From an uncultured Clostridia bacterium (GTDB taxonomy: Bacteria; Bacillota; Clostridia; Lachnospirales; Lachnospiraceae): a DNA stretch of 17,311 nt. The position numbers were made by a program, and so were the translations under genes. Shown here piece after piece: positions 5,699 to 12,444 of the stretch. The notes beneath the pieces were generated by a model. That model worked only from the letters and a program-made list of their open reading frames with translations, searched no databases and had not been told where the DNA came from. The stretch covers positions 1 to 17,311 of the forward strand of contig CAMHMG010000030.1 of assembly GCA_946186175.1 (NCBI GenBank). Reading direction: 5' to 3'. The first letter of the stretch is position 1, and every line of letters begins with the position of its first letter.

Positions 5699-8149
5699 AT
5701 GACAAGGGAACAGTTTCGCAATTTGGTCAATCAGAAAATATTGGTGTTAGACGGAGCGACCGGAACTAACCTGCAGAAAGCGGGAATGCCGGTGGGCGTG
5801 TGTCCGGAACAATGGATTTTAGAGCATAAGGATGTTATGCTCAAATTACAGATGGATTACATCAATGCCGGAAGCAATATAATATATGCGCCGACATTTT
5901 CGGCTAACAGAATTAAGCTTGAAGAGTATGGTCTTGATGATAAACTTGAACAGATGAATACGGAGTTGGTGGCATTATCCAAGGAAGCTGTTGCAAAGAC
6001 CGGATACAGAGCTTATGTTGCAGGTAATCTTACCATGACAGGAAAACAGTTATATCCGATAGGAAATTTAAAGCTTGAAGAGCTTATAGATGTATATAAG
6101 GAGCAGATTACTATTTTATATAATGCGGGGGTCGATCTCTTGGTGGTCGAGACTATGATGAGTCTTGCGGAGGCGAGAGCGGCTGTGCTTGCTGCAAGAG
6201 AGGTGTGCACTCTTCCAATCATCGTTTCTATGACTTACAATGAAGATGGAAGAACATTATATGGCACACCACCGGAGTCTGCTGTCACCGTACTTCAAAG
6301 TCTGGGGGCTGACGCAGTGGGAGTCAACTGCTCAACCGGACCTGATAAGATGATACCTATTGTTGAGATAATGAAAAAGTATGCAAATGTTCCGATTCTG
6401 GCAAAGCCTAATGCAGGTATGCCGGAGCTTGTTGACGGCGAGACTGTATATTCAATGACACCTGTTGAATTTGCCGAATACGGAAGAATGCTTGTCGATG
6501 CCGGAGCCAATCTTGTAGGTGGATGCTGCGGTACGACTAAGGAACACATTGAGGCACTTTCGCGAATTGTCAGACGTTTGGATGTTCCTGAGATTGATAC
6601 TACAAAGAGGAGATTACTCTCATCAGAGAGAAAATTGTTAGAGATAGATATAGATGGAAGATTCTTAGTTGTAGGGGAGAGGATAAACCCTACCGGAAAG
6701 AAGAAGCTTCAGGCAGAGCTTCGTGAGGACAAGCTGGATCTTGTTGTTGAGATGGCGGGACAGCAGGAGGAGAAAGGTGCAGCAATCCTTGATATTAATG
6801 TCGGTATGAACGGAATAGACGAGGATTCTATGATGCAGAAGGTCATCTATGAGGTGACTAATACTGTCAATCTGCCGCTTTGTATCGATTCCTCATATGT
6901 AGAAGTTATTGAGCATGCGCTTCGCATTTATCCGGGAAGAGCGCTTATCAATTCTATATCCATGGAAACAGAGAAGATGGAAAGATTGATGCCTATTGCA
7001 AAAAAATACGGTGCAATGTTCATATTGCTTCCACTTTCAGATGAAGGACTCCCTAAGGATATAGAGGAGAAGAAGAATATTATCAATATTATTTATGATA
7101 AGGCTATGGCAATGGGCTTTGCTCATGAGGATATAATCGTAGATGGGCTTGTGGCAACTGTTGGTGCTAACAAAAATGCTGCCATTGAGACATTAGAGAC
7201 TATCGAGTACTGTAAGAAAGAGAAGAAGCTTCCGACAATCTGCGGTCTTTCCAATATCTCGTTCGGACTTCCGGAGAGAGGTTTCGTCAATACGGCATTT
7301 CTTACCATGGCAATCTCTAAGGGTCTTACCATGGCGATAGCTAATCCTTCACAGGATCTTTTGATGAATGCCGCTTATGCGTCGGATCTTTTGATCAACA
7401 AGGGAGGCGCAGATGTTGTTTATATCAATAATGTCAAGCCTATGGCAGAGATTGCGGCGCCTGTGGGAAGTGTTGCCACAAAGAGCGGAGGAAAAGAGAA
7501 TACCGCGGTGGATGCCGCCACTTCAGGTGATAAGTCGCAGTTGTTCATGGATGTGTTAAAGGGTAACAAGAGATCGATTCTTGACAATGTGAGAGCATCA
7601 CTTTCAGACGGTGAAGCTCCGCAGGAAATCATAGAGAAACATTTAATCCCTGCAATCAATGAAGTGGGAGTTCTGTTTGATAAGAAGAAATACTTCCTTC
7701 CGCAGCTTATCGCATCTGCAGAGACCATGGAGCTTGCAGTATCGGAGTTAGAGCCGCTTCTTCCAAAGGCTGAGGAGGGCAGTGAGAAGGCTACTATAGT
7801 AATTGCGACTGTCGAGGGCGATATACACGATATCGGCAAGAATCTTGTTGCAATGATGCTCAGGAATTACGGGTATCGTGTTATAGATATGGGCAAAGAT
7901 GTTCCGAAAGAAGAAATAGTTGATATGGCGATCAGGGAGAATGCAGACGTTATTGCACTTTCGGCACTTATGACAACGACTATGATGAGGATGAAGGATC
8001 TTGTTGAATATGTCAAGGAGAAACAGGTTCCTGTTAAGGTTATCATAGGTGGTGCGGTTATAACCCAGAGTTTTGCCGATGAGATAGGTGCAGACGGTTA
8101 TTCTAAAGACGCCGCTGAGGCATGCAAGGTAGTGGAGAGCCTGTTGTAA
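5699..8149 (+). CDS. metH: Cobalamin-dependent methionine synthase without reactivation domain
   Basis: An 816-residue enzyme that moves a methyl group from methyltetrahydrofolate through cobalamin to homocysteine, giving methionine. The homocysteine methyltransferase barrel spans about 10-290, with zinc ligands C211 (GVNCSTG) and C276/C277 (GGCCGTT). The pterin-binding barrel starts near 322 (VVGERINPTG) and includes DINVGMNG and LPLCIDSS. A helical cap near 610-690 and the B12 domain follow. GDIHDIGKN at 707-715 carries the cobalamin-ligating histidine H710. The protein ends right after the B12 domain, so the C-terminal AdoMet-dependent reactivation domain of the E. coli enzyme is absent. 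This is common in Clostridia and Thermotoga, where a separate protein does that job. GAGG at 5688-5691 lies 7 nt before the ATG. It has its own promoter and a long folded leader. Confidence 0.95.
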   Translation: MTREQFRNLVNQKILVLDGATGTNLQKAGMPVGVCPEQWILEHKDVMLKLQMDYINAGSNIIYAPTFSANRIKLEEYGLDDKLEQMNTELVALSKEAVAKTGYRAYVAGNLTMTGKQLYPIGNLKLEELIDVYKEQITILYNAGVDLLVVETMMSLAEARAAVLAAREVCTLPIIVSMTYNEDGRTLYGTPPESAVTVLQSLGADAVGVNCSTGPDKMIPIVEIMKKYANVPILAKPNAGMPELVDGETVYSMTPVEFAEYGRMLVDAGANLVGGCCGTTKEHIEALSRIVRRLDVPEIDTTKRRLLSSERKLLEIDIDGRFLVVGERINPTGKKKLQAELREDKLDLVVEMAGQQEEKGAAILDINVGMNGIDEDSMMQKVIYEVTNTVNLPLCIDSSYVEVIEHALRIYPGRALINSISMETEKMERLMPIAKKYGAMFILLPLSDEGLPKDIEEKKNIINIIYDKAMAMGFAHEDIIVDGLVATVGANKNAAIETLETIEYCKKEKKLPTICGLSNISFGLPERGFVNTAFLTMAISKGLTMAIANPSQDLLMNAAYASDLLINKGGADVVYINNVKPMAEIAAPVGSVATKSGGKENTAVDAATSGDKSQLFMDVLKGNKRSILDNVRASLSDGEAPQEIIEKHLIPAINEVGVLFDKKKYFLPQLIASAETMELAVSELEPLLPKAEEGSEKATIVIATVEGDIHDIGKNLVAMMLRNYGYRVIDMGKDVPKEEIVDMAIRENADVIALSALMTTTMMRMKDLVEYVKEKQVPVKVIIGGAVITQSFADEIGADGYSKDAAEACKVVESLL

Positions 8150-8153
8150 TTAT

Positions 8154-8238
8154 CTAAAGCAGGTCTCAGACAATTGCGAAACTATGAAAGTGTAAAGAAA
8201 TAAAAAATAGTGTTTCGCAATTACCTAAAAGCAGGTCT
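8154..8238 (+). repeat. Inverted-repeat element downstream of metH (17-mer family, copies 3 and 3')
   Basis: The right arm GTTTCGCAATTACCTAA (8212-8228) is the best copy of the dispersed 17-mer. The left arm at 8171-8182, CAATTGCGAAAC, is its inverted partner, so ATAGTTTCGCAATT-type arms can form a stem with a loop of about 27 nt. Near-identical direct repeats flank the arms: CTAAAGCAGGTCT at 8154-8166 and CTAAAAGCAGGTCT at 8225-8238. The word ACTATGAAAGT (8181-8191), also found inverted at 5655-5665 and 9969-9979, lies inside. The layout resembles a small MITE- or REP-like element. No T-run follows, so it is a poor terminator. Confidence 0.6.
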
Positions 8239-8262
8239 TAAGAAAAGGAGATATATTTTACA

Positions 8263-9360
8263 ATGAATAAATGGATTTTGACATTATCGATTATTATTAT
8301 CTCAATGATGCCTGTGATCACTGCGAAAGCAGGTGTTGTTGCTCCGTCAAATACTCCGGATACGGCGATAAGTGATTTGAAATCGGACTCTAAGGCAATA
8401 CAGGCTGAACTAGACAAAACAGGACAGGTTACTCTTGAGGAAGGAGGGGTATATCGTCTTTCAAAACAGATATACCTTTCGGATGGAGATTACTTTGATG
8501 CTACGGGAGCAACTATATATTGCGATACTTTTATATTTATGAGTCCTTTTGGTGAGCCTGATTATAAATCATTAAAAAATGTTACTCTCAAAGGCGGTAA
8601 GTGGCGCTCGACATTGAAAGACGGATTTACCGCATCCAGCTTTCATATCAGACATTCTAAAGATATCACTATATCAGATATGGATATTAAGGTATCGAAT
8701 TATGAGGGACATACCATGGAGTTTGTGGCATGTAAGAATATAACCGTTAAGAACTGCAAGATCATGCCTCTTGGAAAAGCAAAAAAGGACTCGGTTCAGG
8801 AACAGATACAGATAGACCTGGCAGCTCCGTCAACGGCAACTGATACAAAAGAAAGAACTAATGGGGGTACCTGCGACAATATCAAAATAATAGGTTGCAC
8901 TGTGAAAGGCTGCCGTGCAGTATGTGCGAACTTCGCAGCTAAGGATAAGGGGAAATATCTTAACAAGTTTCACACTAATATTACGATCAAAAATTGCAAA
9001 CTTACAAGTGTCAGCAGTCAGGCTCTTTCACTGTTTAATACGACGAGTGCCACCATTACAGGTAATAAAATTATATCTAATGCGCCTTCAAACAGGGGCA
9101 ATTATGCTATAGGATGTCACATTGCTCTTTTTGGAAAGGTTCCGGAAAAGATTAAGAATCTCAATCTTATAATATCTAAAAACGAGATCAAAGGCGCAAA
9201 ATACGGTCTTAGGATTGCATCAGATACTTCATCTGCATTTGATAAACTCACACTCAAAAATAATAAGATTTATGCAAAGAGTTCATCATCATCTGCCATG
9301 TTGATAGGTGGAGTTAATAAAGACTCTAAATCAGGAAATAAGACAGGACAGTGGAAGTAG
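8263..9360 (+). CDS. Secreted right-handed parallel beta-helix protein
   Basis: A 365-residue exported protein of unknown substrate. The N-terminus has lysine, a hydrophobic core (ILTLSIIIISMMPVI) and a probable signal peptidase I site after AKA at residue 23. The mature part shows irregular repeats typical of pectate-lyase-like beta-helix folds: ITISDMDIKV, ITVKNCKI, IKIIGCTVKGC, ITIKNCKLTSV, ATITGNKI, LIISKNEIKGAKYGLRI, LTLKNNKIYA. Many strands end in the N-C-K or N-N-K turns common in such helices. AAGGAG (8245-8250) lies 12 nt before the ATG, slightly far. It stands between metH and ilvN with no evident functional tie. It may bind or cleave a polysaccharide, but I cannot identify catalytic residues with confidence. 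No cell-wall anchor is visible. Confidence 0.8.
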   Translation: MNKWILTLSIIIISMMPVITAKAGVVAPSNTPDTAISDLKSDSKAIQAELDKTGQVTLEEGGVYRLSKQIYLSDGDYFDATGATIYCDTFIFMSPFGEPDYKSLKNVTLKGGKWRSTLKDGFTASSFHIRHSKDITISDMDIKVSNYEGHTMEFVACKNITVKNCKIMPLGKAKKDSVQEQIQIDLAAPSTATDTKERTNGGTCDNIKIIGCTVKGCRAVCANFAAKDKGKYLNKFHTNITIKNCKLTSVSSQALSLFNTTSATITGNKIISNAPSNRGNYAIGCHIALFGKVPEKIKNLNLIISKNEIKGAKYGLRIASDTSSAFDKLTLKNNKIYAKSSSSSAMLIGGVNKDSKSGNKTGQWK

Positions 9361-9369
9361 AAATGATTA

Positions 9370-9398
9370 TTGACATAGTAATAAATAGTTGATAAAAT
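9370..9398 (+). promoter_or_regulatory. Promoter of ilvN-ilvC
   Basis: A perfect TTGACA (9370-9375), a 17-bp spacer and TAAAAT (9393-9398). The predicted start near 9405 leaves a leader of only about 30 nt before ilvN. There is therefore no room for a T-box or leader-peptide attenuator. Confidence 0.8.
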
Positions 9399-9435
9399 AT
9401 GTAACAGTTTTGTGAATTTGAAAGGTGGAATTGAT

Positions 9436-9918
9436 GTGAAGAAAATGGTATTATCCCTGCTGGTAGATAACAGTTCGGGAGTTCTTTCAAGAGTATCGGG
9501 ATTGTTCAGTAGGAGAGGTTATAACATTGACAGCCTATCTGTTGGTGTTACAGAGAATCCTAAGTATTCCCGCATGACAATTGCAGTCAGTGGTGACGAC
9601 CTGACTCTTGCCCAGATTGCTAAGCAGCTCAACAAGTTAGAGGATGTAGTTGAGATTACAGAACTTAAGGATGGTTCTTCGGTATGTAGAGAACTTGTTC
9701 TTGTTAAGGTTAAGAGTTCACGTGAAGAGAAACAGGCTATAATAGCTATGACGGATGTGTTCCGTGCGAAGATAGTTGATGTTTCGGTTGACTCGCTTAT
9801 GATCGAACTTACAGGTAATGCTAATAAGATAGAAGCATTTATTGGTCTTCTTGATGGATTTGAGATTGAATCGATCGTAAGAACAGGTCTTACAGGACTT
9901 ACAAGAGGTATCTCATAG
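9436..9918 (+). CDS. ilvN: Acetolactate synthase small (regulatory) subunit
   Basis: A 160-residue regulatory subunit that binds the catalytic large subunit. It raises the activity of the large subunit and confers feedback inhibition by valine in the first shared step of branched-chain amino acid synthesis. The N-terminal ACT domain is clear: LSLLVDNSSGVLSRVSGLFS, then RRGYNIDSLSVG. The C-terminal small-subunit domain holds LVLVKVKSS and ends VRTGLTGLTRG. I chose the GTG at 9436 because AGGTGG (9422-9427) lies 8 nt upstream and the product then begins with the family's usual MKKMVLSLLVDN. An in-frame GTG at 9412 would precede that site. ilvC follows, but no large-subunit gene (ilvB) is in the window. 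The stop codon falls inside a repeat element. Confidence 0.93.
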   Translation: MKKMVLSLLVDNSSGVLSRVSGLFSRRGYNIDSLSVGVTENPKYSRMTIAVSGDDLTLAQIAKQLNKLEDVVEITELKDGSSVCRELVLVKVKSSREEKQAIIAMTDVFRAKIVDVSVDSLMIELTGNANKIEAFIGLLDGFEIESIVRTGLTGLTRGIS

Positions 9919-9981
9919 TAAATGACTATGCTAAGCTCATCTGTCGCCCTTTGGGCTCGGCTTCTTGGACTTTCATAGTAA
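9914..9981 (+). repeat. Intergenic stem-loop element C between ilvN and ilvC
   Basis: ACTATG (9925-9930) can pair with CATAGT either upstream (9914-9919, across the ilvN stop codon) or downstream (9974-9979). The apex is GCCC-TTT-GGGC (9946-9956). The right end ACTTTCATAGTAA (9969-9981) is identical to the end of element B, and its distance from the apex is 12 nt against 11 nt in B. A further 6-bp hairpin, ATAAGC/GCTTAT, follows at 9985-10002 before the ilvC ribosome binding site. Confidence 0.6.
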
Positions 9982-10041
9982 GTAATAAGCCGGTAAGCTT
10001 ATCACATATATATTCTAATATAATTAGGAGGAATTTTTAAA

Positions 10042-11061
10042 ATGGCAAAGATTTTTTACGAATCAGATTGTAACTTATCGTTATTAGAAGGCAAGACTAT
10101 TGCTGTCATCGGCTACGGAAGCCAGGGACATGCACATGCTCTTAATGCAAAAGAGTCAGGCTGCAATGTCATCATCGGACTTTACGAGGGAAGTAAGTCA
10201 TGGGCTAAGGCTGAGGCACAGGGTTTTGAGGTATATACAACTGCAGAGGCAGCTAAGAAGGCTGATATCATCATGATCCTTATCAATGATGAGCTTCAGG
10301 CTGATATGTATAAGTCAGAGATTGAGCCTAACCTTGAGGCCGGTAATATGTTAATGTTTGCACATGGTTTCAACATTCATTTCGGATGTATCAAGCCGCC
10401 TGCAGATGTTGATGTAACAATGATTGCTCCTAAGGCACCAGGACATACAGTTCGTTCTGAGTATCAGGCAGGTAAGGGTACACCTTGTCTTATCGCTGTT
10501 GAGCAGGATGCAACCGGCAATGCACAGGAGCTTGCTAAGGCATATGGTCTTGCAATCGGTGGAGCCAGAGCCGGACTTCTTGAGACGACCTTCCGTACAG
10601 AGACAGAGACAGACCTCTTCGGTGAGCAGGCAGTACTTTGCGGTGGCGTTTGTGCTTTGATGCAGGCTGGTTTTGAAACACTTACAGAGGCAGGTTATGA
10701 TCCTAGAAATGCATACTTTGAGTGTATCCATGAGATGAAGCTTATCGTAGACCTTATCTACCAGTCAGGTTTCGAGGGAATGAGATATTCAATCTCTAAT
10801 ACTGCTGAGTATGGTGATTACATTACAGGACCTAAGATCATCACTGAGGATACTAAGAAGGCTATGAAGCAGATCCTTTCTGATATTCAGGATGGTTCAT
10901 TTGCTAAGGAATTCCTTCTTGATATGTCACCTGCAGGACGTCAGGTTCACTTCAAGGCTATGAGAAAGAAAGCTGCTGAGCATCCTTCAGAGGTTGTTGG
11001 TAAGGAAGTTCGTAAGCTTTACAGCTGGAATAATGAGGATGACAAGCTCATCAACAACTAA
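10042..11061 (+). CDS. ilvC: Ketol-acid reductoisomerase
   Basis: A 339-residue class I enzyme that isomerises and reduces acetolactate or acetohydroxybutyrate in valine, leucine and isoleucine synthesis. It needs Mg2+ and a nicotinamide cofactor. The Rossmann motif GYGSQGHAHALN starts at residue 24. The cofactor-specificity loop after strand beta-2 reads GLYEGSKSW (46-54). The catalytic metal ligands fit D191, E195 (DLFGE), E227 and E231 (ECIHE). The substrate-contacting serine lies in YSISNTAEYG (249-258). The length is typical. AGGAGG (10026-10031) lies 10 nt before the ATG. It is coupled to ilvN across a 123-bp gap holding repeat element C, and a clear terminator follows. The acidic residue E49 in the loop bears on cofactor choice. 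Confidence 0.97.
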   Translation: MAKIFYESDCNLSLLEGKTIAVIGYGSQGHAHALNAKESGCNVIIGLYEGSKSWAKAEAQGFEVYTTAEAAKKADIIMILINDELQADMYKSEIEPNLEAGNMLMFAHGFNIHFGCIKPPADVDVTMIAPKAPGHTVRSEYQAGKGTPCLIAVEQDATGNAQELAKAYGLAIGGARAGLLETTFRTETETDLFGEQAVLCGGVCALMQAGFETLTEAGYDPRNAYFECIHEMKLIVDLIYQSGFEGMRYSISNTAEYGDYITGPKIITEDTKKAMKQILSDIQDGSFAKEFLLDMSPAGRQVHFKAMRKKAAEHPSEVVGKEVRKLYSWNNEDDKLINN

Positions 11062-11109
11062 TATTTTTGGGTTATTATAATGTGACTAACGCCCTTATAG
11101 GGTATATCA

Positions 11110-11149
11110 AGGCCGGCTGTGACCGTAATTTACAGCCGGCTTATTATTT
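11110..11149 (+). terminator. Intrinsic terminator of ilvN-ilvC
   Basis: GCCGGCTGT (11112-11120) and ACAGCCGGC (11132-11140) form a perfect GC-rich 9-bp stem with an 11-nt loop. The T-rich tail TTATTATTT follows. It lies about 50 bp after the ilvC stop. Confidence 0.85.
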
Positions 11150-11177
11150 CACGTCGACTGACGGCTCCGTGTTGATA

Positions 11178-11236
11178 GTACATTATGAGGTCTTTTGTGC
11201 AAGCACAATACCTCGCAATGCTTCGAGAGTATGTAC
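11178..11236 (+). other. Nested stem-loop before the foldase gene
   Basis: The outer stem GTACAT (11178-11183) / ATGTAC (11231-11236) encloses GAGGT/ACCTC (11187-11191 with 11210-11214) capped by TTGTGC/GCACAA. CCTCG (11211-11215) could instead pair with CGAGAG around 11224-11229, so alternative folds exist. There is no T-run right after it. I see no convincing promoter for the next gene in 11150-11276. Confidence 0.45.
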
Positions 11237-11276
11237 GGATTTTTGTTTTAATGTTTATTATAGGGTGATTATTTAG

Positions 11277-12332
11277 ATGAGAATTATGAGATGGTTTGGA
11301 CGTATTTCAATTGTGTTAGCTATGACATTGTTCATTATAGGTTTGTATGGCTGCGGTAAAAAGGAAGATGTTGTTTTTGATCTGAATGGAAGTAAGGTTG
11401 ATAGAAAAAGTGTAGATGCATTTGGCTTGATATATGTATCTGAACACGGTATTGCTGATGAAGAATTATTTGATGAAGTGTATGAAAATGGAGAAACCTA
11501 TGCGGAACACTATAAAAATGAATTAGAGAAAGATATAATTCTATCAGTGCTACTTGGCAAAGAGGCTGATGAGAACAAAATATCACTTGACAAAGAAGAT
11601 AAGAAAAAAGCTAAGGACAGGGCAGGCGAGCTTGCGGATAAGCTCGGTAAGGCACTGCTTAACGGATATGATATAGATGCTGACGATCTTAGAAAAGTAT
11701 ATGAGTTAAAATATCGCGGCAATGCCTATGCTTCATCGATAGGAGAAGAGATTGATGAAGATGTTGAAGAGGATAAGGATGCTGATGATACTGATGAGAA
11801 TGAAGATAAGGACAGATACATCAAGGTGTTTCAGGTAATATTTCCAACTGTATTATATGATTCTTCGGGAATGGTGGAAACTAATGATAAGGGAGAGTTG
11901 CTTAGGGTATCCCAGAATGAAATGGATGCCATGAGACAGGCTGCTGAGGAATTTTATAATAGAGCTGTTGAGGGTGAGGATGTTGAGAAGCTGCTTGAAG
12001 ATGAAGAGGATAATGTCAAAGGCAGTGTAAGAGTTTTAAAATATAATGATCTGTCTGAAGACTATAAGAATGGAATTGATGGTGTTAAGGAAGGCGGAGT
12101 CAGTAAAGTCATAAATGGCGAATACGGATATTATGTTGTCAAGATCCTCAATACTGATGACAGTGAACACGCGGACCTTATTAATGATTATGAAACTTCT
12201 AAGAAAACCAATGAAGCAAAAGAGAAGTTGTATAATAAATTATTTGATACCTATGTTGGAGCAGACAAAGAGTATCGCAATGATGAGATATGGAATACTA
12301 TTAATATTACTGATTATGAAAAAAGTGAGTGA
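11277..12332 (+). CDS. Lipoprotein peptidyl-prolyl isomerase / PrsA-SurA-like foldase
   Basis: A 351-residue protein predicted to sit on the outer face of the membrane and help exported proteins fold. The signal peptide ends in the lipobox LYGC with lipidated C26, followed by GKKED. The helical N-terminal region (about 35-160) resembles SurA/PrsA chaperone domains. A very acidic linker follows at about 155-178. The C-terminal half fits a parvulin-type domain: KVFQVIFPT near its start, then EGGVSKVINGEYGYYVVKIL, which matches the closing strand pattern of that fold. The parvulin match is partial, so isomerase activity is uncertain. AGGGTG (11262-11267) lies about 9 nt before the ATG. An internal ATG at residue 4 is an alternative start. 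Confidence 0.75.
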   Translation: MRIMRWFGRISIVLAMTLFIIGLYGCGKKEDVVFDLNGSKVDRKSVDAFGLIYVSEHGIADEELFDEVYENGETYAEHYKNELEKDIILSVLLGKEADENKISLDKEDKKKAKDRAGELADKLGKALLNGYDIDADDLRKVYELKYRGNAYASSIGEEIDEDVEEDKDADDTDENEDKDRYIKVFQVIFPTVLYDSSGMVETNDKGELLRVSQNEMDAMRQAAEEFYNRAVEGEDVEKLLEDEEDNVKGSVRVLKYNDLSEDYKNGIDGVKEGGVSKVINGEYGYYVVKILNTDDSEHADLINDYETSKKTNEAKEKLYNKLFDTYVGADKEYRNDEIWNTINITDYEKSE

Positions 12333-12351
12333 TACACAAAATAACTGTGAC

Positions 12352-12380
12352 TTGACAATATTTTATTCATTCAGTACAAT
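12352..12380 (+). promoter_or_regulatory. Promoter of the CNNM/CBS gene
   Basis: A perfect TTGACA (12352-12357), a 17-bp spacer and TACAAT (12375-12380). The expected start near 12387 falls at the beginning of the AATT microsatellite, which would therefore form the 5' end of the message. Confidence 0.8.
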
Positions 12381-12384
12381 TACG

Positions 12385-12420
12385 AATTAATTAATTAATT
12401 AATTAATTAATTAATTAATT
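12385..12420 (+). repeat. Tetranucleotide microsatellite (AATT)9
   Basis: Nine uninterrupted AATT units (36 bp) lie between the -10 element and the Shine-Dalgarno site of the next gene. The tract is self-complementary and could fold on itself in RNA or DNA. Its length could vary by slippage. Confidence 0.95.
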
Positions 12421-12444
12421 TATATGATTAAGGAGAGTGATTAT

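Noticed and set aside
7420..7839. Minus-strand ORF of 139 codons inside metH
   Set aside because: It is antisense to the conserved cap and B12 region of MetH. Its serine-rich composition is typical of a shadow frame.
8154..8238. Intrinsic terminator after metH
   Set aside because: An inverted repeat is present, but its loop is long, the stem is AT-rich and no T-run follows.
10019..10024. Separate promoter for ilvC at TATAAT
   Set aside because: There is no -35 element at a suitable distance, and the ribosome binding site follows within 2 bp.
11067..11276. Plus-strand ORF of 69 codons after ilvC
   Set aside because: It runs through the intrinsic terminator and the nested stem-loop, with no ribosome binding site or family likeness.
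12385..12420. CRISPR-like or tandem repeat array
   Set aside because: It is a simple tetranucleotide run without spacers. No array with spacers exists anywhere in the window.
12424..12444. ATG 12424 as start of the CNNM/CBS gene
   Set aside because: The only good ribosome binding site (12430-12435) lies downstream of this ATG. The TTG at 12445 is correctly spaced and gives a family-like N-terminus.
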